From NCBI GenBank assembly GCA_021613535.1, contig CP075497.1, positions 6,696,001 through 6,760,000 of the forward strand: DNA of 64,000 nt, given 5' to 3'. Source of the DNA: Adineta vaga (Eukaryota > Rotifera). The position numbers and the translations under genes were made by a program. The notes below the pieces were generated by a model. That model ran no database searches and had not been told where the DNA came from. It saw only the letters and a program-made list of their open reading frames with translations. Positions 12,077 to 24,029 of the stretch are shown piece by piece. The first letter of the stretch is position 1. Every line of letters begins with the position of its first letter.

Positions 12077-13935
12077 ATGGCTAAGAATAAAGATAATCCA
12101 TTGAATCTTGAAATTCTCCCTTGGAGTACAATTGCTAATTATTTAAAAGATAATATTCAAATTAAACGAAGCAATCCAAATGATCATTGGTTAGAATTAT
12201 TAAATGAACGTGCAGCTAATTCTCATCGAGAACTCGCACGAGCGACACCAGCTGTTAATAATTATATGCAATGGATACGAGCAAGAGCTAAAAATATCAA
12301 AGCACCATCCAAACCTATTCCATCATCTATTCTGGGTAAAATATATAAAACATACAGCTGATTTGCAATTATTTACATATGAACTTTTTAGGACAAAATA
12401 TTGTCGAAGGTGCATTGATTGATGTTCGAATATCTTGTCGAGGTCCCGATGATAAATTATATGATCGAGATGCTCAATTAAGACAACGTTTACCACGTGG
12501 ATGTACGTTAATGGAATGTCGGTTGAAAGATGAAGCTCAATCACGATTAGATTTTGTACTATTTGCATTACGAAAATTTAGTGGTGGTCTTGGGTAAGAT
12601 TTTTCGAATGTCATTAGCAAATGTGAACGATATTTACTTTTGAATAGTGATGATGATGATCGTGAAGATGATAATCAAGCATGGCTTCGATATTTTCTTG
12701 AACATCCTCGAACAGCATCACAAATAATCTGCACAAAAAAAGTCAATGGTAATAACAACATATCTTCATTTTCTCTATTCATCATCTTCATTTGATTGAC
12801 ATAGGTGAAGCATGTCATCTTTCATGTATATCTCTTCCACCTGATAATCGTCTCATGTTAATTGCTGGTTCAAAAAATGTTCATTTATGTTTCCGTACTC
12901 ATTCTGATATTTCAATGTATGGAAATGAATCAACATATAATTATGCTAGTTCATTTTGTCATACAATTCTTGATACTTTAGCACGAATGCCTGATCAAGG
13001 TTCAAAATTATTAAATTTTCTTTCACTAACACGCTACACAGCTGTTTTTGAAATTTTAAATTATGCACATCAACATGTGGTGAATTTATCGTACTTAAAA
13101 GATGAAGATAATCGTTCAGAATTGAAATTTATTACGTTTTCACAAGTTCCACAAGATTTCGATGCTGTTGTAACAAATCTATGTGCATTACCACCAGATT
13201 ATGGAATTGAAATTGCTCGTTGTTTACATTTATCAACAACTGATTATGATATTATTGAAAATCAACCACATATTCTCAATGAATATTTAACGTCAATTAA
13301 ATATCGACATGAATGTGAAGGTTTGACAATGAATTATCTCATTTCATTTTCTCTATTTCCTTCTTCGCATTGTAGGTAGTGTTCTTTACTTTCTGAATAC
13401 AAATGATCAAGTTATTGGTTTATTAAAGAAGAAAACAATATGGTATGTAGTTCTTCGTGCTATACGTGAAAAAGCACGTCCAATGTTAGCTGGTTGGGAA
13501 AAAGAACATAAATTGGATGTAGCTGATACAATTCAAAGGATAACTCGTCGTTTAAATGCTATACAAAAATGGTTAGGTTTCTCAAATGAAATTCTTGATC
13601 AATGGAAATTATTAGCTGGACAATTCCTAAAATGGATAGCAGAAGGTGGACGAAAGAGAACGATTACACGAGCGGATGTTGCTGATCAATATCCAGCGCT
13701 CTGGTCGAAATTTCTTCAAGAAACAAATAATGATGGTGATTTTATGAGTAAATTACCAAATCAAGTTCGAGAAGAAGATGTTTGGAAAGAATTGAATGCA
13801 TTGAAAATTGATGAAAGAAAAGGTAAAGATGGAAAACGAAGCAAAACCAAACAACCAAGCGATTTAGAATGTGAAGATGATACTGCTTTGCATCTTCCAG
13901 AAGCAGAAGAAGACGACGATGAAGCAGAGAACTAA
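12077..13935 (+). CDS. Predicted nucleotidyltransferase of the RNA/DNA ligase superfamily
   Basis: Five exons (12077-12335, 12392-12593, 12648-12748, 12805-13320, 13376-13935) give 545 residues. I do not recognise the family by name, but ligase-superfamily signatures occur in the expected order and spacing. They are motif I KVNGE (Lys185-Gly188, candidate adenylated Lys), a motif Ia-like LIAGSKNVHLCFR (206-218), motif III VFEILNYAHQHV (Glu270), motif IV CEGSVLYFL (Glu359-Gly360) and motif V LLKKKTIW (Lys377-379). In T4 Rnl2-type enzymes motifs IV and V are also about 20 residues apart. Residues 1-180 form an unassigned N-terminal region and 381-545 a helical, charged C-terminus with an acidic tail. 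Introns fall inside motif I (after N187) and motif IV (in G360). The inferred role is nucleotidyl transfer to RNA or DNA ends; sealing itself is unproven. Confidence 0.72.
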
Positions 13936-14878
13936 AACTTGTATTTTTGTATTCTTATTTAGCTTTATTTACTCAGCAATGAATAGAATAATAATTCTAT
14001 GCATCGATTATTATATAAATAGGAATTTTAAAAAAATAAAATCTTTCAAGCAGATGTATCGTCGTATTCGCTTGATGTGGAAATATCAAAGAATAATAAA
14101 AGATCGATTTCGATAGGAGAGATCTATCCATCAAGCAAAGATCATCATCCAATAGCGCTGGATATTAAACTAACATAAACAAATCAAATAGATAACACAG
14201 ACTGTTTCTATATTGAAAAGAAACATTTCCACATTGATGATCTCTGGATATTTATAAGAGATTAATTTGACGTTTCTCTGCATGAAAAAAGACATAACTG
14301 TCGATTCATATATTTGTGATATGACAAGAGAGGGAAAAAAGAAGATCTTTCAAGATTCTTTAAAAAAAAAAGCAAGGGATAACAATTATCGAACTCTTAT
14401 CATTGTCTGTTTGCAAGCTAAAAATAACTAATTTGTTTTGTACTTTCGTCGATATAGTCATGTTTTTCTTCTAGAATAGATTAGATTTAGCGTTTATTTT
14501 CTTCCTTCCTTTCTTATCGTCTATTGCGCGAATGGTTACATTAATTTCAAGCCTTTACGAATCAAACTCTGTCTCAAATTGAGAAGGAACAAATGAGAGA
14601 GTAATGGTAGAAGGAAAAAAAATACAACACCATCTTTTACTAGCAAAAGCTTGTCATAGAACAGGAAAATATGACGAGAGTAAAAGCAATTGTGTGGGTG
14701 GTGATAGTAAATCAAAGCAAAAAAATACCCGAAGAAACAAGAAAATAGTTCTAGACCCGCGAAGAATTTGTGACATCTTTGATTGTCACGATTATTTGCA
14801 TCTACGTTGTCGAGTTCTTGGAAAGATGTTAGATAATATTTTTCTTTTCAGATTTCATCGTATCCATTGAATCTAAAC
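13936..14878. other. Intergenic between ligase-like and FAR-like genes
   Basis: About 0.94 kb between two plus-strand genes, holding the 3' flank of the first and the 5' flank of the second. An acceptor-like TTTCTTTTCAG ends at 14851, 28 bp before the FAR-like ATG, which suggests a 5'-UTR intron or trans-splice site. An 88-codon frame at 14604-14870 shows no domain and is not called. Confidence 0.55.
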
Positions 14879-16560
14879 ATGTCATCAAGTATAAGCGAAT
14901 TTTATGAAGGCAAAAATATCTTAGTTTTTGGTTCGACATCTTTTCCGGGAAAAGTTTTACTCGAGAAATTATTACGATCATGTCCAAATCTCGACAAAAT
15001 CTATTGTCCAATTCGACCAACTATCAAAAGTCAACTTCATCATTTGTCACCCGTGGATACATTTGCAGAAATCTATACAACAAAATTATTCGATCGTGTC
15101 AGACGTAATAATGCAAAATTTCAAGAAAAGATTATTCCATTTGATATCAATCTTCTTATGTCATCAACGACAATAACTGAAACAGGACTAGACCATGATG
15201 AACAAAATCAATCAACACAATCGATCTCTTGGAGAAAATTACAAGAAACAATTGATTTATGTTTCTATATTGCCGATAATTCGGTCGATTTCGAAGAACA
15301 AAATCTCAAAGATATGATACAAACCAATGTTATGGATTTAAAAAATATTCTAACATTTTTAAAAACATGTACACAATTGAAATCAATTGCTTATTTATCA
15401 TCAATTTACGCAAATATCGGTAAAATATTCTTCTCTTCATTAACTTTGCTTTTCAATGTTTATTCTATTTAGATTGTCCGTATATTGATGAATGTATCTA
15501 TCCATGTCCAATTGAACCACAAAAATTAGTTGATGCACTTGATTGGATGGATAAAGAAATGGTTGCATTAGCCACTCCAAAATTAATTGGAACAAAACCA
15601 AATGCGTTTACATTTTCACATTGGCTTGCAGAAACAATTTTATCTGAAGAACAAAAGCATCTTCCAACGATATCAATTGTTCGTGTATCGATTATTGGTG
15701 CCGCTTGGAAAGAACCCTATCCTGGTTGGATAGAAAAATCGAATGGACCAAGTGAACTATTTGTTGCTGCTGGTCGAGGGTATTTACGTTCGATGAAAAG
15801 TGATTCGCTTGACATTCTCGATATTGTACCTGTGGATATTCCTGTGAATCTATTAATTGCAGCAACATGGGAAAAATGTCATGAAGAAAATAAAGAACAT
15901 TTAACAATTTTTCATTGTACTTCAAGTGGTTTGAATCCATTTCATTGGCAAGAGATGAGCAATTATTTTACTGAATATTCCAAACGTATTCCATATGAAC
16001 ATGCATTTCGTCGTCCAAATTTATCCGTTACAAGTCATAGTTTAATTCATGATTCTTATGTCTTTTTTTCACATTTAATTCCAGCTTATCTAGCGGATTT
16101 TGGTCTACGTATAATCGGTCGAAAAGCACATGTTGTTGATATCTATAAAAATCTTCATCGAATTCTTCTTGGTCTGGAATCCTTTACTCATCGAGGAGAA
16201 ATTCAATGTTCATATGATAGTTTAAATTCTTTAAGACAAGTAGTGAGTGAGACAAATAATTTAAATGAATTCTATTTTGATATTCGTGCATTACATTGGC
16301 CAACTTATGTTGAATCATATTTAATTGGAACAAAACGTTATGTTTTAAATGAAGATATGAATTGTTTGAATAGTGCACAAAAACATTTAAATAATTTACG
16401 AAATATTCGTTGGACTTTTAATACAATTATTCTTGTTCTTCTATGGAGAATATTCATATCGAAACGACCAACAGCAAGAAATCTTTGGTATTTCATAATC
16501 AATTTTTTTGTGGCAAAATTTGTTCGATTCTTTAAAATATTCAGTGCAGGAAATACATAA
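14879..16560 (+). CDS. Fatty acyl-CoA reductase homologue with lost catalytic residues
   Basis: Two exons (14879-15419, 15473-16560) give 542 residues. Full-length similarity to animal FAR1/FAR2 is clear: GKVLLEKLLRSCPNLDKIY and KLFDRVR, then LIGTKPNAFTFSHWLAE, GAAWKEPYPGWIEKSNGPSEL, the VPVDI motif, NPFHWQEMSNYF, AFRRPNLSVTS, and the C-terminal LHWPTYVESYLIGTKRYVLNE followed by a hydrophobic tail (about 505-530). FARs reduce fatty acyl-CoA to fatty alcohol with NADPH on peroxisomal or ER membranes. Here the nucleotide-binding GxTGxxG loop reads GSTSFPG (18-24), losing one glycine, and the YxxxK active site reads F226-T-F-S-H230, so both catalytic Tyr and Lys are gone. The frame is intact, so it looks like a retained pseudoenzyme and not a decaying pseudogene. 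The ATG at 14879 is the first in frame. Confidence 0.88.
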
Positions 16561-18261
16561 ACTAGTCGATAGAATCTATACTATACGACATTCGTTTATG
16601 CAGTACTTTATTCTTCTTTTTTCTTCTTATATTTTTGTCTCTCTTAGACCGGTTGATGTTGTATTTGTCTTCAGTTTTGCTCTTATTCTTGTTCGTCCGT
16701 GGCTTTAGCAACAAAATAAAAGACATTGTCCGACACATAATCAAAACAAGGAATATTTTCATTTGCGCATAAGAATTCAAACCATGAGGATTTATTTGTT
16801 TTTCTTCTTCTCCATCATGAAAAATTTTAGTTATTTATGATTTTTAATACTTTGTTACATTCGCTTTTGAAATTGTACATATCAGCGATGAAATTATGCC
16901 ATCTGTCATTATTGATTGTTGATCGATATCGCTTACATTCTGTTCTTTGATCTTGATATTCTATGATTGAAACAATCTCTTATCGGCATGCGGAAAATTG
17001 GAATGAGTTACAAAACTGAAAGATAGAATGTGATTTTTCATAATGAACTGACTTTCGGATCTGGAAAAAGTATCTTCCCTGCCAGTAACTCATTCTGATC
17101 AAATAGTAGAAGTATAACTTTTGATAACTAAATCAATATGCGATGAAGATGATATTTAAAATGTTCTATAATCAGATGTGTTAACCCTTTCTTTTTTGTA
17201 CACTTTAGTCACGACTATAACAAGAATTGTTTGAACAAATATTTTCCCGTAGATTTCATCAACGCAAACAATACGATTCAAACTTTCCATCAATAGTTCT
17301 TCAACATTATTTGAATGAAACTAGTTTCATACACACATCAATTTTTACTTCCTGCTTTCTATACTTCAACAATTATAGTAAGCAAAAGATCTTGAATACT
17401 ATTATTGTCAACGATTTATCAAATAAGTAGACGACGCCCACCCAAAAAAAAACAGATTCTAATTCTTTTCGTTTCGATTAGTTATACATCTTTCTAATAT
17501 TTAGATCTTTATTAATAAATGAGTAATGTTGCTTGAAAAACTTTTCTTACAAAGAATCTAACTACAGAAAAAAGTTGTTAGAAAAGGATTTACTTCGTTA
17601 ATATATTTACATTCGAATAAATTTAGATAACTAACAATGACAAGAAAGAAAGATTTTCACATCGATCTGTATTATTTTCATAGTCGATGTGTTAAAATCG
17701 TCGTATCCTTTTTTTCTGTTACCAATGTTGACAAAAGAAATTTGACACTTTTTTCGAACAAGAATATAGAAAAGGTTTTGTTTAAATCTTAAAATATCAA
17801 ATCGTTTACGGATCATATCGATAATGTTAAGAAAACTGATAAATATTATTCTTTCTCTTTTTCTTTCTAAGTCTTTGGAATTCTTATGCCTTTTATGAAT
17901 TTGTCGGTTCGATAGTAAACGATTGTTCGGATCCGATCCGTTCGTCCATTGAGACTAAAAGAATGATGTGTCGAAATAACAATAAGTTGACTTCACTCTA
18001 TTTTCTATGCTTTATATTCGAAACAAAAGAGAAAGTGGTTTCTCCTCCAACGCAGGAGAAAATAGTTTTACTGTAATTTTCTCGAGAGTTTTTCATGCCT
18101 TTGATGTCCGGTATTTATCGGTTGATGTCAAGAGAAGAGACAGAGGGAAAGAAAAGTTCTATTTTCTCTCTCTACTTCTCTCTAACGAATAATAATAAGT
18201 AAATGAAAACTTCATTTGCTTTTTCTCATATACTGATTGCCATTTCTCTCCAATCTTGAAA
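16561..18261. other. Intergenic between FAR-like gene and peptide gene
   Basis: About 1.7 kb of AT-rich DNA. It holds the 3' flank of the FAR-like gene and the upstream region of the small peptide gene. Open frames of 60-72 codons on both strands show no domain, signal peptide or exon structure. Nothing else was recognised. Confidence 0.6.
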
Positions 18262-18622
18262 ATGATTATGTCAACATGGTTCGTACGTTTCGTCATATTT
18301 ATCATTGTTTGTTTATCAATTGCTCATGCATATCCATCATCAATGAATAAACAGAAATGGGTAATTTCAATTCCTAATCATTATTCATTTCTATTACCAC
18401 GAATCTTTTCTTTAGTTACAAGGAAATCTTGAAAATCATCCTCATGCTGTCTATGAAATTTCATCAGATAGTCTCGATACTGGTAATTGAAAAACTAAAA
18501 AAATTTGTCTTTCTTTTTAATTCTATGTTTGTCTTACGATATATTTAGATCTGATCGAAAACGATGGTATTCCAACATGGTTATATCGTTCGCGTAAATT
18601 CTGTTGTGCACCTCCATTGTAA
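18262..18622 (+). CDS. Putative secreted peptide (neuropeptide-like) precursor
   Basis: Three small exons (18262-18360, 18416-18482, 18549-18622) with canonical GT-AG introns of 55 and 66 nt give a 79-residue protein. The N-terminus is a textbook signal peptide: MIMSTWFVRF, then the hydrophobic VIFIIVCLSIAHA, with likely cleavage after AHA at residue 23. The acidic middle is followed by a basic site RSRK near the C-terminus and a short tail FCCAPPL directly before the stop. That layout (signal, acidic spacer, R-x-R-K, short Cys-containing end peptide) is typical of peptide hormone precursors. The two Cys are adjacent. I do not recognise the mature peptide. Precedents for other families (CCHamide, CCAP, elevenin) do not match. 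The stop lies 117 bp from the convergent TPRA1 stop. Confidence 0.62.
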
Positions 18623-18739
18623 TTTGCTTTTCTTGATTTATGAAAAAGAAACTCGAAGAATTATATATTGAAGAAAAGATCGAAAAAAGAAAGAAAAATA
18701 TTACAGATCTTGTTATGATATATCTAGTCTGGTTTTTTT

Positions 18740-20289
18740 TTACAAATTCGGTTGGATTATATTCGTTGAGGATGATATATCTTCGAATTGACCATCAAGT
18801 CTTTCATCAGTTGAATTATCAAGTAATGGATTTACATCTGAATCGATAAGTTTATCATCTTCATCATTAGGATTTAGTATCGTTGTATCAGCATACATAA
18901 TTTGAGGAATAAGTACTTTCGAACTAAAAATCTATCAGATAAAATAGAAGATTTAACAGAGAAATTCTACCTTAATGCTCGACGAAGAAATTGATAGTAA
19001 ACAAATGGAGCAAAACAGATATAAAATATACAGGTTGTACCTTCGACGATGCTGCAAGAAAAAGAGCGAATGTTAATTTCTTAGTCACCTATATAATGTA
19101 TTGATTTAACATGAATCTATAATCTATTCTAGAGTTAATTAATCTTTCAGACTACTATCCACAATCATATCTTACCACATGCTATATATCGTTGTTTCTG
19201 TTAAATTTAATACCGTTCCAATAATTTGAATAAGATTTATTGAAGCCAAAATAAAACAATAAATATAAAACGATCGACGAACTAAATCAAAATATAGAAT
19301 TTTTCCAAAACACAAAAGGTTTATTTTTTTTACCTGGTAAATGAGTTTGATATTGACGACATAAACATGAGAGAGTAATAAGAAGAAAATATATCTACAT
19401 AAATCGGTAATTGAAACGATGTTGACTGCAAAGAAAACACCTTACCATCAAAAAAATCGAACTGGATGTAAGAAAAAATTTCATTCCACCATGTGAATAG
19501 AGATTATAACTACTCGTTTGAAATTGTATTGGTCGAGTATCATTATGAAATTCGAATGAAGCCTTGAAAAGTAACGACATTTCCATCTAACAAATAAAAA
19601 TCGAAAATGAAATCTTACTTGAATAGATATGTATATAGCGGTACAAATAAATGAAAGAAACAGGATTTTAATTGTTTTGATTAATTGTTGGTTTGAATTC
19701 GAAGATCCTGAAAAGAATTAAATGAACACAATAATATGTTCTTGTCATTCAATTAAATTTTACCGAAACAAATACCAAAGAAAAGAATACTTAATTCTGT
19801 CCATAGAATTGTTAATTGTACAAATAACCAAAGAATCTAACATAAAATCTCGTTTTCAACTCAACGAAATCAAAATGAATCATCTTACTTTCACAACAAT
19901 TTCTTCATCAGAAAAAATCATCACAAATGAACATCGTACTATATTTGTTAACGTAATCAAAACAAGTAAACAAGTAACACTGAATAATAATGGTTTGTTC
20001 GTATTAAGTTTAGTTCGTGTTTGAATCCATTTAATGATTAAGAATAAAAGAAAGATCACATTGGGTATGAGAATACTTAAATCATAGTATCGAATTCTAA
20101 CAAAAGAATGATGTATTAATATTCAAATAGAATTAACATTAGAGAAGCGCACATGTAGCATTATTTAGTTTTCTTTCTGATTAGATTGTGCATGAAAAAT
20201 CAATCTGAGATGAACACTTACTTTGTTGAAATGATTTTCTCCGTTCGAAATCGAACACAAAATGGTAAATTTTTCGAATCGAGTAACAT
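18740..20289 (-). CDS. TPRA1: TPRA1 (GPR175/TPRA40) seven-transmembrane protein
   Basis: Minus-strand multi-exon gene, stop TAA at 18740-18742. Segments match TPRA1 in order: IRYYDLSILIPNVIFLLFL (TM1), ILWLFVQLTILWTELSILFF (around TM3), YNLYSHGGMKFFLTSSSIFL (the NIYGHGG motif and TM5), RRSFYIYCFILASINLIQII (TM6), EGTTCIFYICFAPFVYYQFL (TM7), then a Ser/Asp-rich cytoplasmic tail. The proposed ATG at 20287-20289 gives MLLDSKNLPFCVRFRTEK before TM1 and follows directly on a TTTTTTAG acceptor-like stretch. The family is a conserved orphan seven-pass protein; in nematodes TPRA-1 affects reproduction and longevity, and no ligand is known. The start is less certain than the rest. It is convergent with the peptide gene and tandem with the myosin light chain gene. 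Confidence 0.85.
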
Positions 20290-20426
20290 CTAAAAAATTG
20301 ATTTTTATTTTTTTGAGATTCATCAAAGAAAATTTAAGAGCGATAAAAAACAAAGATAATGCATGTATTGAGTATAATAAATAGTTTCAGAAGAAAAAAA
20401 AAGAAATGTTTGATTATTTATAAATG

Positions 20427-20921
20427 TTAATTGCGTAATAATTTTCGAACCCATTCTTCGTAATGTATTAAACCATTTTTATCTTCAAGACCTGTAAGTA
20501 ATTGTTCAACTTCTTCATCGGTTAAACGTTCGCCAAGATTAGTTAATAGATGACGAAGTTCAGCTGATGAAATATGTCCATTTTGTTCTTTATCAAAAAC
20601 TTTTAAACCTAAAATACAATTTGAAAACATAATCTTATTTTCTTTCTGAATAAAAAATATACCTTCGATGAGTTCTCCTTCACCCATACTGTTATCCTTC
20701 TTTTTTGCTAATGAATCATAGAGTGGTAAGAATTCTTCGAATGAAATTCGATCGGCTTTTAAATTTTGTGTTGTACTTTTAATTTGCCCTTCAGTTGGGT
20801 TTAATCCAAGTGCTCGAATAACTTCACCAAATAAATGTTTTGGAATTTTATCATCACCACGATCATCGAATAGGCTAAAAGCTTCACGAAAATCTGGTAA
20901 ATCATCTCGTATAGGCGGCAT
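20427..20921 (-). CDS. MYL6: Essential myosin light chain (MYL6/MYL1 family)
   Basis: Two exons with a 54-nt intron (about 20612-20665) give 146 residues. The protein opens [20 protein letters not shown], keeps [17 protein letters not shown] and [18 protein letters not shown] from the N-lobe, and in the C-lobe [37 protein letters not shown] and [14 protein letters not shown]. This is the essential light chain pattern, with degenerate EF-hands, and not calmodulin. It binds the first IQ motif of a conventional myosin heavy chain lever arm. The intron length is a multiple of three and has no in-frame stop, so unspliced RNA would add 18 residues between the lobes. The gene starts 600 bp downstream of the RUFY stop. 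Confidence 0.93.
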   Translation of the reverse strand: MPPIRDDLPDFREAFSLFDDRGDDKIPKHLFGEVIRALGLNPTEGQIKSTTQNLKADRISFEEFLPLYDSLAKKKDNSMGEGELIEGIFFIQKENKIMFSNCILGLKVFDKEQNGHISSAELRHLLTNLGERLTDEEVEQLLTGLEDKNGLIHYEEWVRKLLRN

Positions 20922-21521
20922 AATTTCGTTTTATATCCACGAATAGAATGAAAAGGTGTCAATTGACTTGTCTATTTAAATTAGCAGTGTTATTTACTGA
21001 CTTTGTATTGTGTAGGCGATGTCTATCGTAAAGTATGTATACGATGTGAATGATGTTTAATGTAGGTGGTAAAGAACGAATGCGATGAGAAGAAAAAGAA
21101 TAACATTTTTCATTCTTTCTCGTCATATGTTATATGAAAAGTGTGAATCAAACATTCGACATGTATTGATAAGAATAACGAGAGATTCATTCTCTTATAT
21201 AACATTGATATGACTAATTCAATATGAAATGATAGAAATATTCTTGACTATATCTAGAACATAAGAGATCATCATCATCATCATATTATCACAAAAAAGA
21301 AGACGAATACATAGGATTTGCTGGTTCTTTTATGTTTACATTTGTTTGACTAATATTATCATAAAAAGAAAAATGAGAACAACCAATAGAAGTAAATAAG
21401 AATAATGATTGAGACGAATAAATAAAATAAAATGTTCACTTTATTTACAATATCTTTGAAATAGATCAGAAGAATCGTGTGTAAAAATAATCATTTTCAT
21501 CCTCGTCATTTGCTTTTTTCT
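20922..21521. other. Intergenic between RUFY 3' end and myosin light chain start
   Basis: 600 bp of AT-rich DNA holding the promoter of the myosin light chain gene and the 3' flank of the RUFY gene. A short ATC repeat lies near 21269-21284. No gene or RNA was recognised. Confidence 0.6.
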
Positions 21522-24029
21522 TTATGGACTATTGACTGCACATTGTGCTAATAAATGATTACGACACATATCGCATACACGAACCGGTTTATTTGAACTA
21601 GGTAAAGGAAATTTTGTGCCTGCACATGTTTCACAAAAGATTTGACCACAACTAAATAAAAAAGAATGAGAAAAATCGATGGAATATTTTTCTCTTACTT
21701 TCGACAATGATGTTTTCTTCTAAGTTGACTGAATTCTTTTTTACATTGACAACAGTCTTTTACATCTTCATCTTTCATCCATGTTGATGATCTTAAACCA
21801 TCTTTTTCTCGAAATTCATCTTCACGTTTAATTGAGACTTCTAATTTCAATGCTAATTCTCTTATTGTTTCTTCTTGATCTTGAAATTTCTTTTGCAAAT
21901 CATTTTGTTGTTTCGTCATTTCTTTTTTATATGCATCGTATTCCTAAAATTGTCAATTAAAACAAAACAAAAGAATCCACCAATCAATTACTTGTTTGAT
22001 AAGATTCAGTTCATGAATATCGAATTGTAAGGATGATACTTTTTCTTTTTCACCTGTCAAAGTTTGTTGAAGACGTTGACGAAAATCTTTTTCAACACGT
22101 AAATCCGTTTCAATCGATGTTCTAGAAGATGAAGATGAATTGAATATTTTTCTATCAAAACATTTTACAAACTTTTCAGCATCAATTTTTGCAAGATCAC
22201 GACTCAGAGATTCATTGGTATCATTGAGTGCATGTTTTTCTTTATTAATCTCTTCGATACTTTAAATAAAAGAACAAATAAGAAATGATTTGAGAAGAAG
22301 AATTGTTTTACTTAGTTTCCAATTGACTTATTGTTTCTCTTAACATTTGATTTTCTTTTTCTAATGCTTGAATTTGATGTTCGTGTTCATCATTTCGACT
22401 GCTTTCAATCTAATGTTTAAAATATTATTCAATTACAATCGAAGTGAAATCGATTTGTAAGAATCTTACTTGTAATTTTTCTGAAAGTCGAATATTTTCA
22501 TCTTTAATTCCATCGATTTGTTCTTTCATATGAGTATATAATGTTGTTTTTACTTCCATATCTTTTCCCATTAATTTTGTTGCCTCAATAAAATCATTTT
22601 TCTGTGCTAATTGTAATTGATATTCAGTTTCAATATCCTAAATGATTTGTAAAGAGATTTGTATTATATATCAATATTCAAAAAGATTTACTAGTTTTGA
22701 TGAAATTTCATCATTGTATTTCTTCTGTAATTCATTATAGATAAGATCAAGACCAGCACGAGATTTTTGATAGGTTTCACGTTCAACTGCCATATCAGAA
22801 TTGAGTGTCTAAAAATCAGAAGTGAGACGTTTTAAATGTAATGTTTAGAAGAGGAATAATATACTTCAATTTTTGCTTGATAAGATGCTTGTATTTGTTC
22901 TTTTTCTGTTTTCACTTTTGTTAAATCAGTTTCTAGTTGTTCAATTCGAAATTTTTGCACTATACCATCTTCCATTAAAGATTTATTTGTTTGTTCAACT
23001 GTTTGTAAACGTTCATGTAAACTACTCACTGTTCTCCTATAGAAAATAAGATGATAGAAAAAAAACAAATCTTTTCTTGGTAAAAATTTTTACTGTAAAT
23101 TTCGATGAAGTTCTTCAATATAATTCTTTTGATCGATTATATTTGAAATACGTTGATCATCAAAGGTTAGAAGATCATTATTACTGGTAATAATAACTGT
23201 ATCTGAATTTTGTGTACTTGTTCGTGTTAATGGTGATGATGATAAAGATGAATAATCATCTAATTCATCAATTTGATCTTCAATAGCACCTGGTGGATGA
23301 GTATTATTCGATGTTGATTGAGATGGAATACGTCTTTCACGTAAATATAAACTATAGTAAATTGTTGTTTCACTTGGTTGATCCAGTGAAGCTTCTTTTA
23401 AGCAAAAATTCAAATCTAATACATTCAAACCAACTAATAAACCAGTGATCATGGAAATTTCATCGGATAATAGTAATGCTTGAGGTTCATAGAAATCTTT
23501 CAATTCTTGTTTTTGTTCTACAAGAATTTTGAAATAATCTGCTAAACGTTTCTGCATTAAAGCTAAACGTAACCATGCACGTACACGACCTAATGCCGTT
23601 CGAATATTGGTCATTTCTTTGGATGATACAGAGATTTCAAAAACATCAGTATCCGTTGATTTTCGTGCAATAAGTTCAATCAATGGCCAAAGATCTCTTC
23701 GATTAGCTGCCGGAGTTATTGGAAAGGATTTTTTACCAGTATAACCATGTAACAGAATATGTTCGAAGACAATAAAGAAATGTTTTAGAGGAAAATATTC
23801 TTTTTCAAGTAAACGTTCATGTCGTAAACTTGAATTTAATAAATCTTTCATTACTAATTTGAAAATGCATAATAAATTTTGTTTTTCAATCACCAAATGA
23901 TCGGAAGCTAAACAGAATTCGAGAAAATGAAGAAATATACTCAACTATAGACGAATGATTTTACTTTGTTCTGTTGAATTAAATAGATTAGTTAATGAAC
24001 GTCCATCACTTATTAATGAAAACGGCATG
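21522..24029 (-). CDS. RUFY: RUFY-type RUN and FYVE domain protein (endosomal Rab effector)
   Basis: Start ATG at 24027-24029, stop TAA at 21522-21524; many exons with short introns. The first exons give MPFSLISDGRSLTNLF and then the RUN domain (LLCIFKLVMKDLLNSSLR, FFIVFEHILLHGYTGKKSF, LWPLIELI, RAWLRLALMQKRLADYFKIL). A Ser/Thr-rich link and a long coiled coil (about 23150-21900, repeated Gln/Glu/Lys/Leu) follow. The FYVE zinc finger is complete at the C-terminus: WMKDEDVKDCCQCKKEF, RRKHHCRK joined across an intron to CGQIFCETCAG, then PVRVCDMCRNHL. The WxxD, RKHHCR and RVC signatures for PI3P binding are all present. RUFY proteins link Rab4/Rab14/Arl8-type GTPases to PI3P-positive endosomes. 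The match is nearest to RUFY1/2 by architecture. Confidence 0.92.

Noticed and set aside
14604-14870. An 88-codon frame just before the FAR-like gene
   Set aside because: No domain or signal peptide, and it overlaps the likely 5' untranslated region and acceptor site of the next gene.
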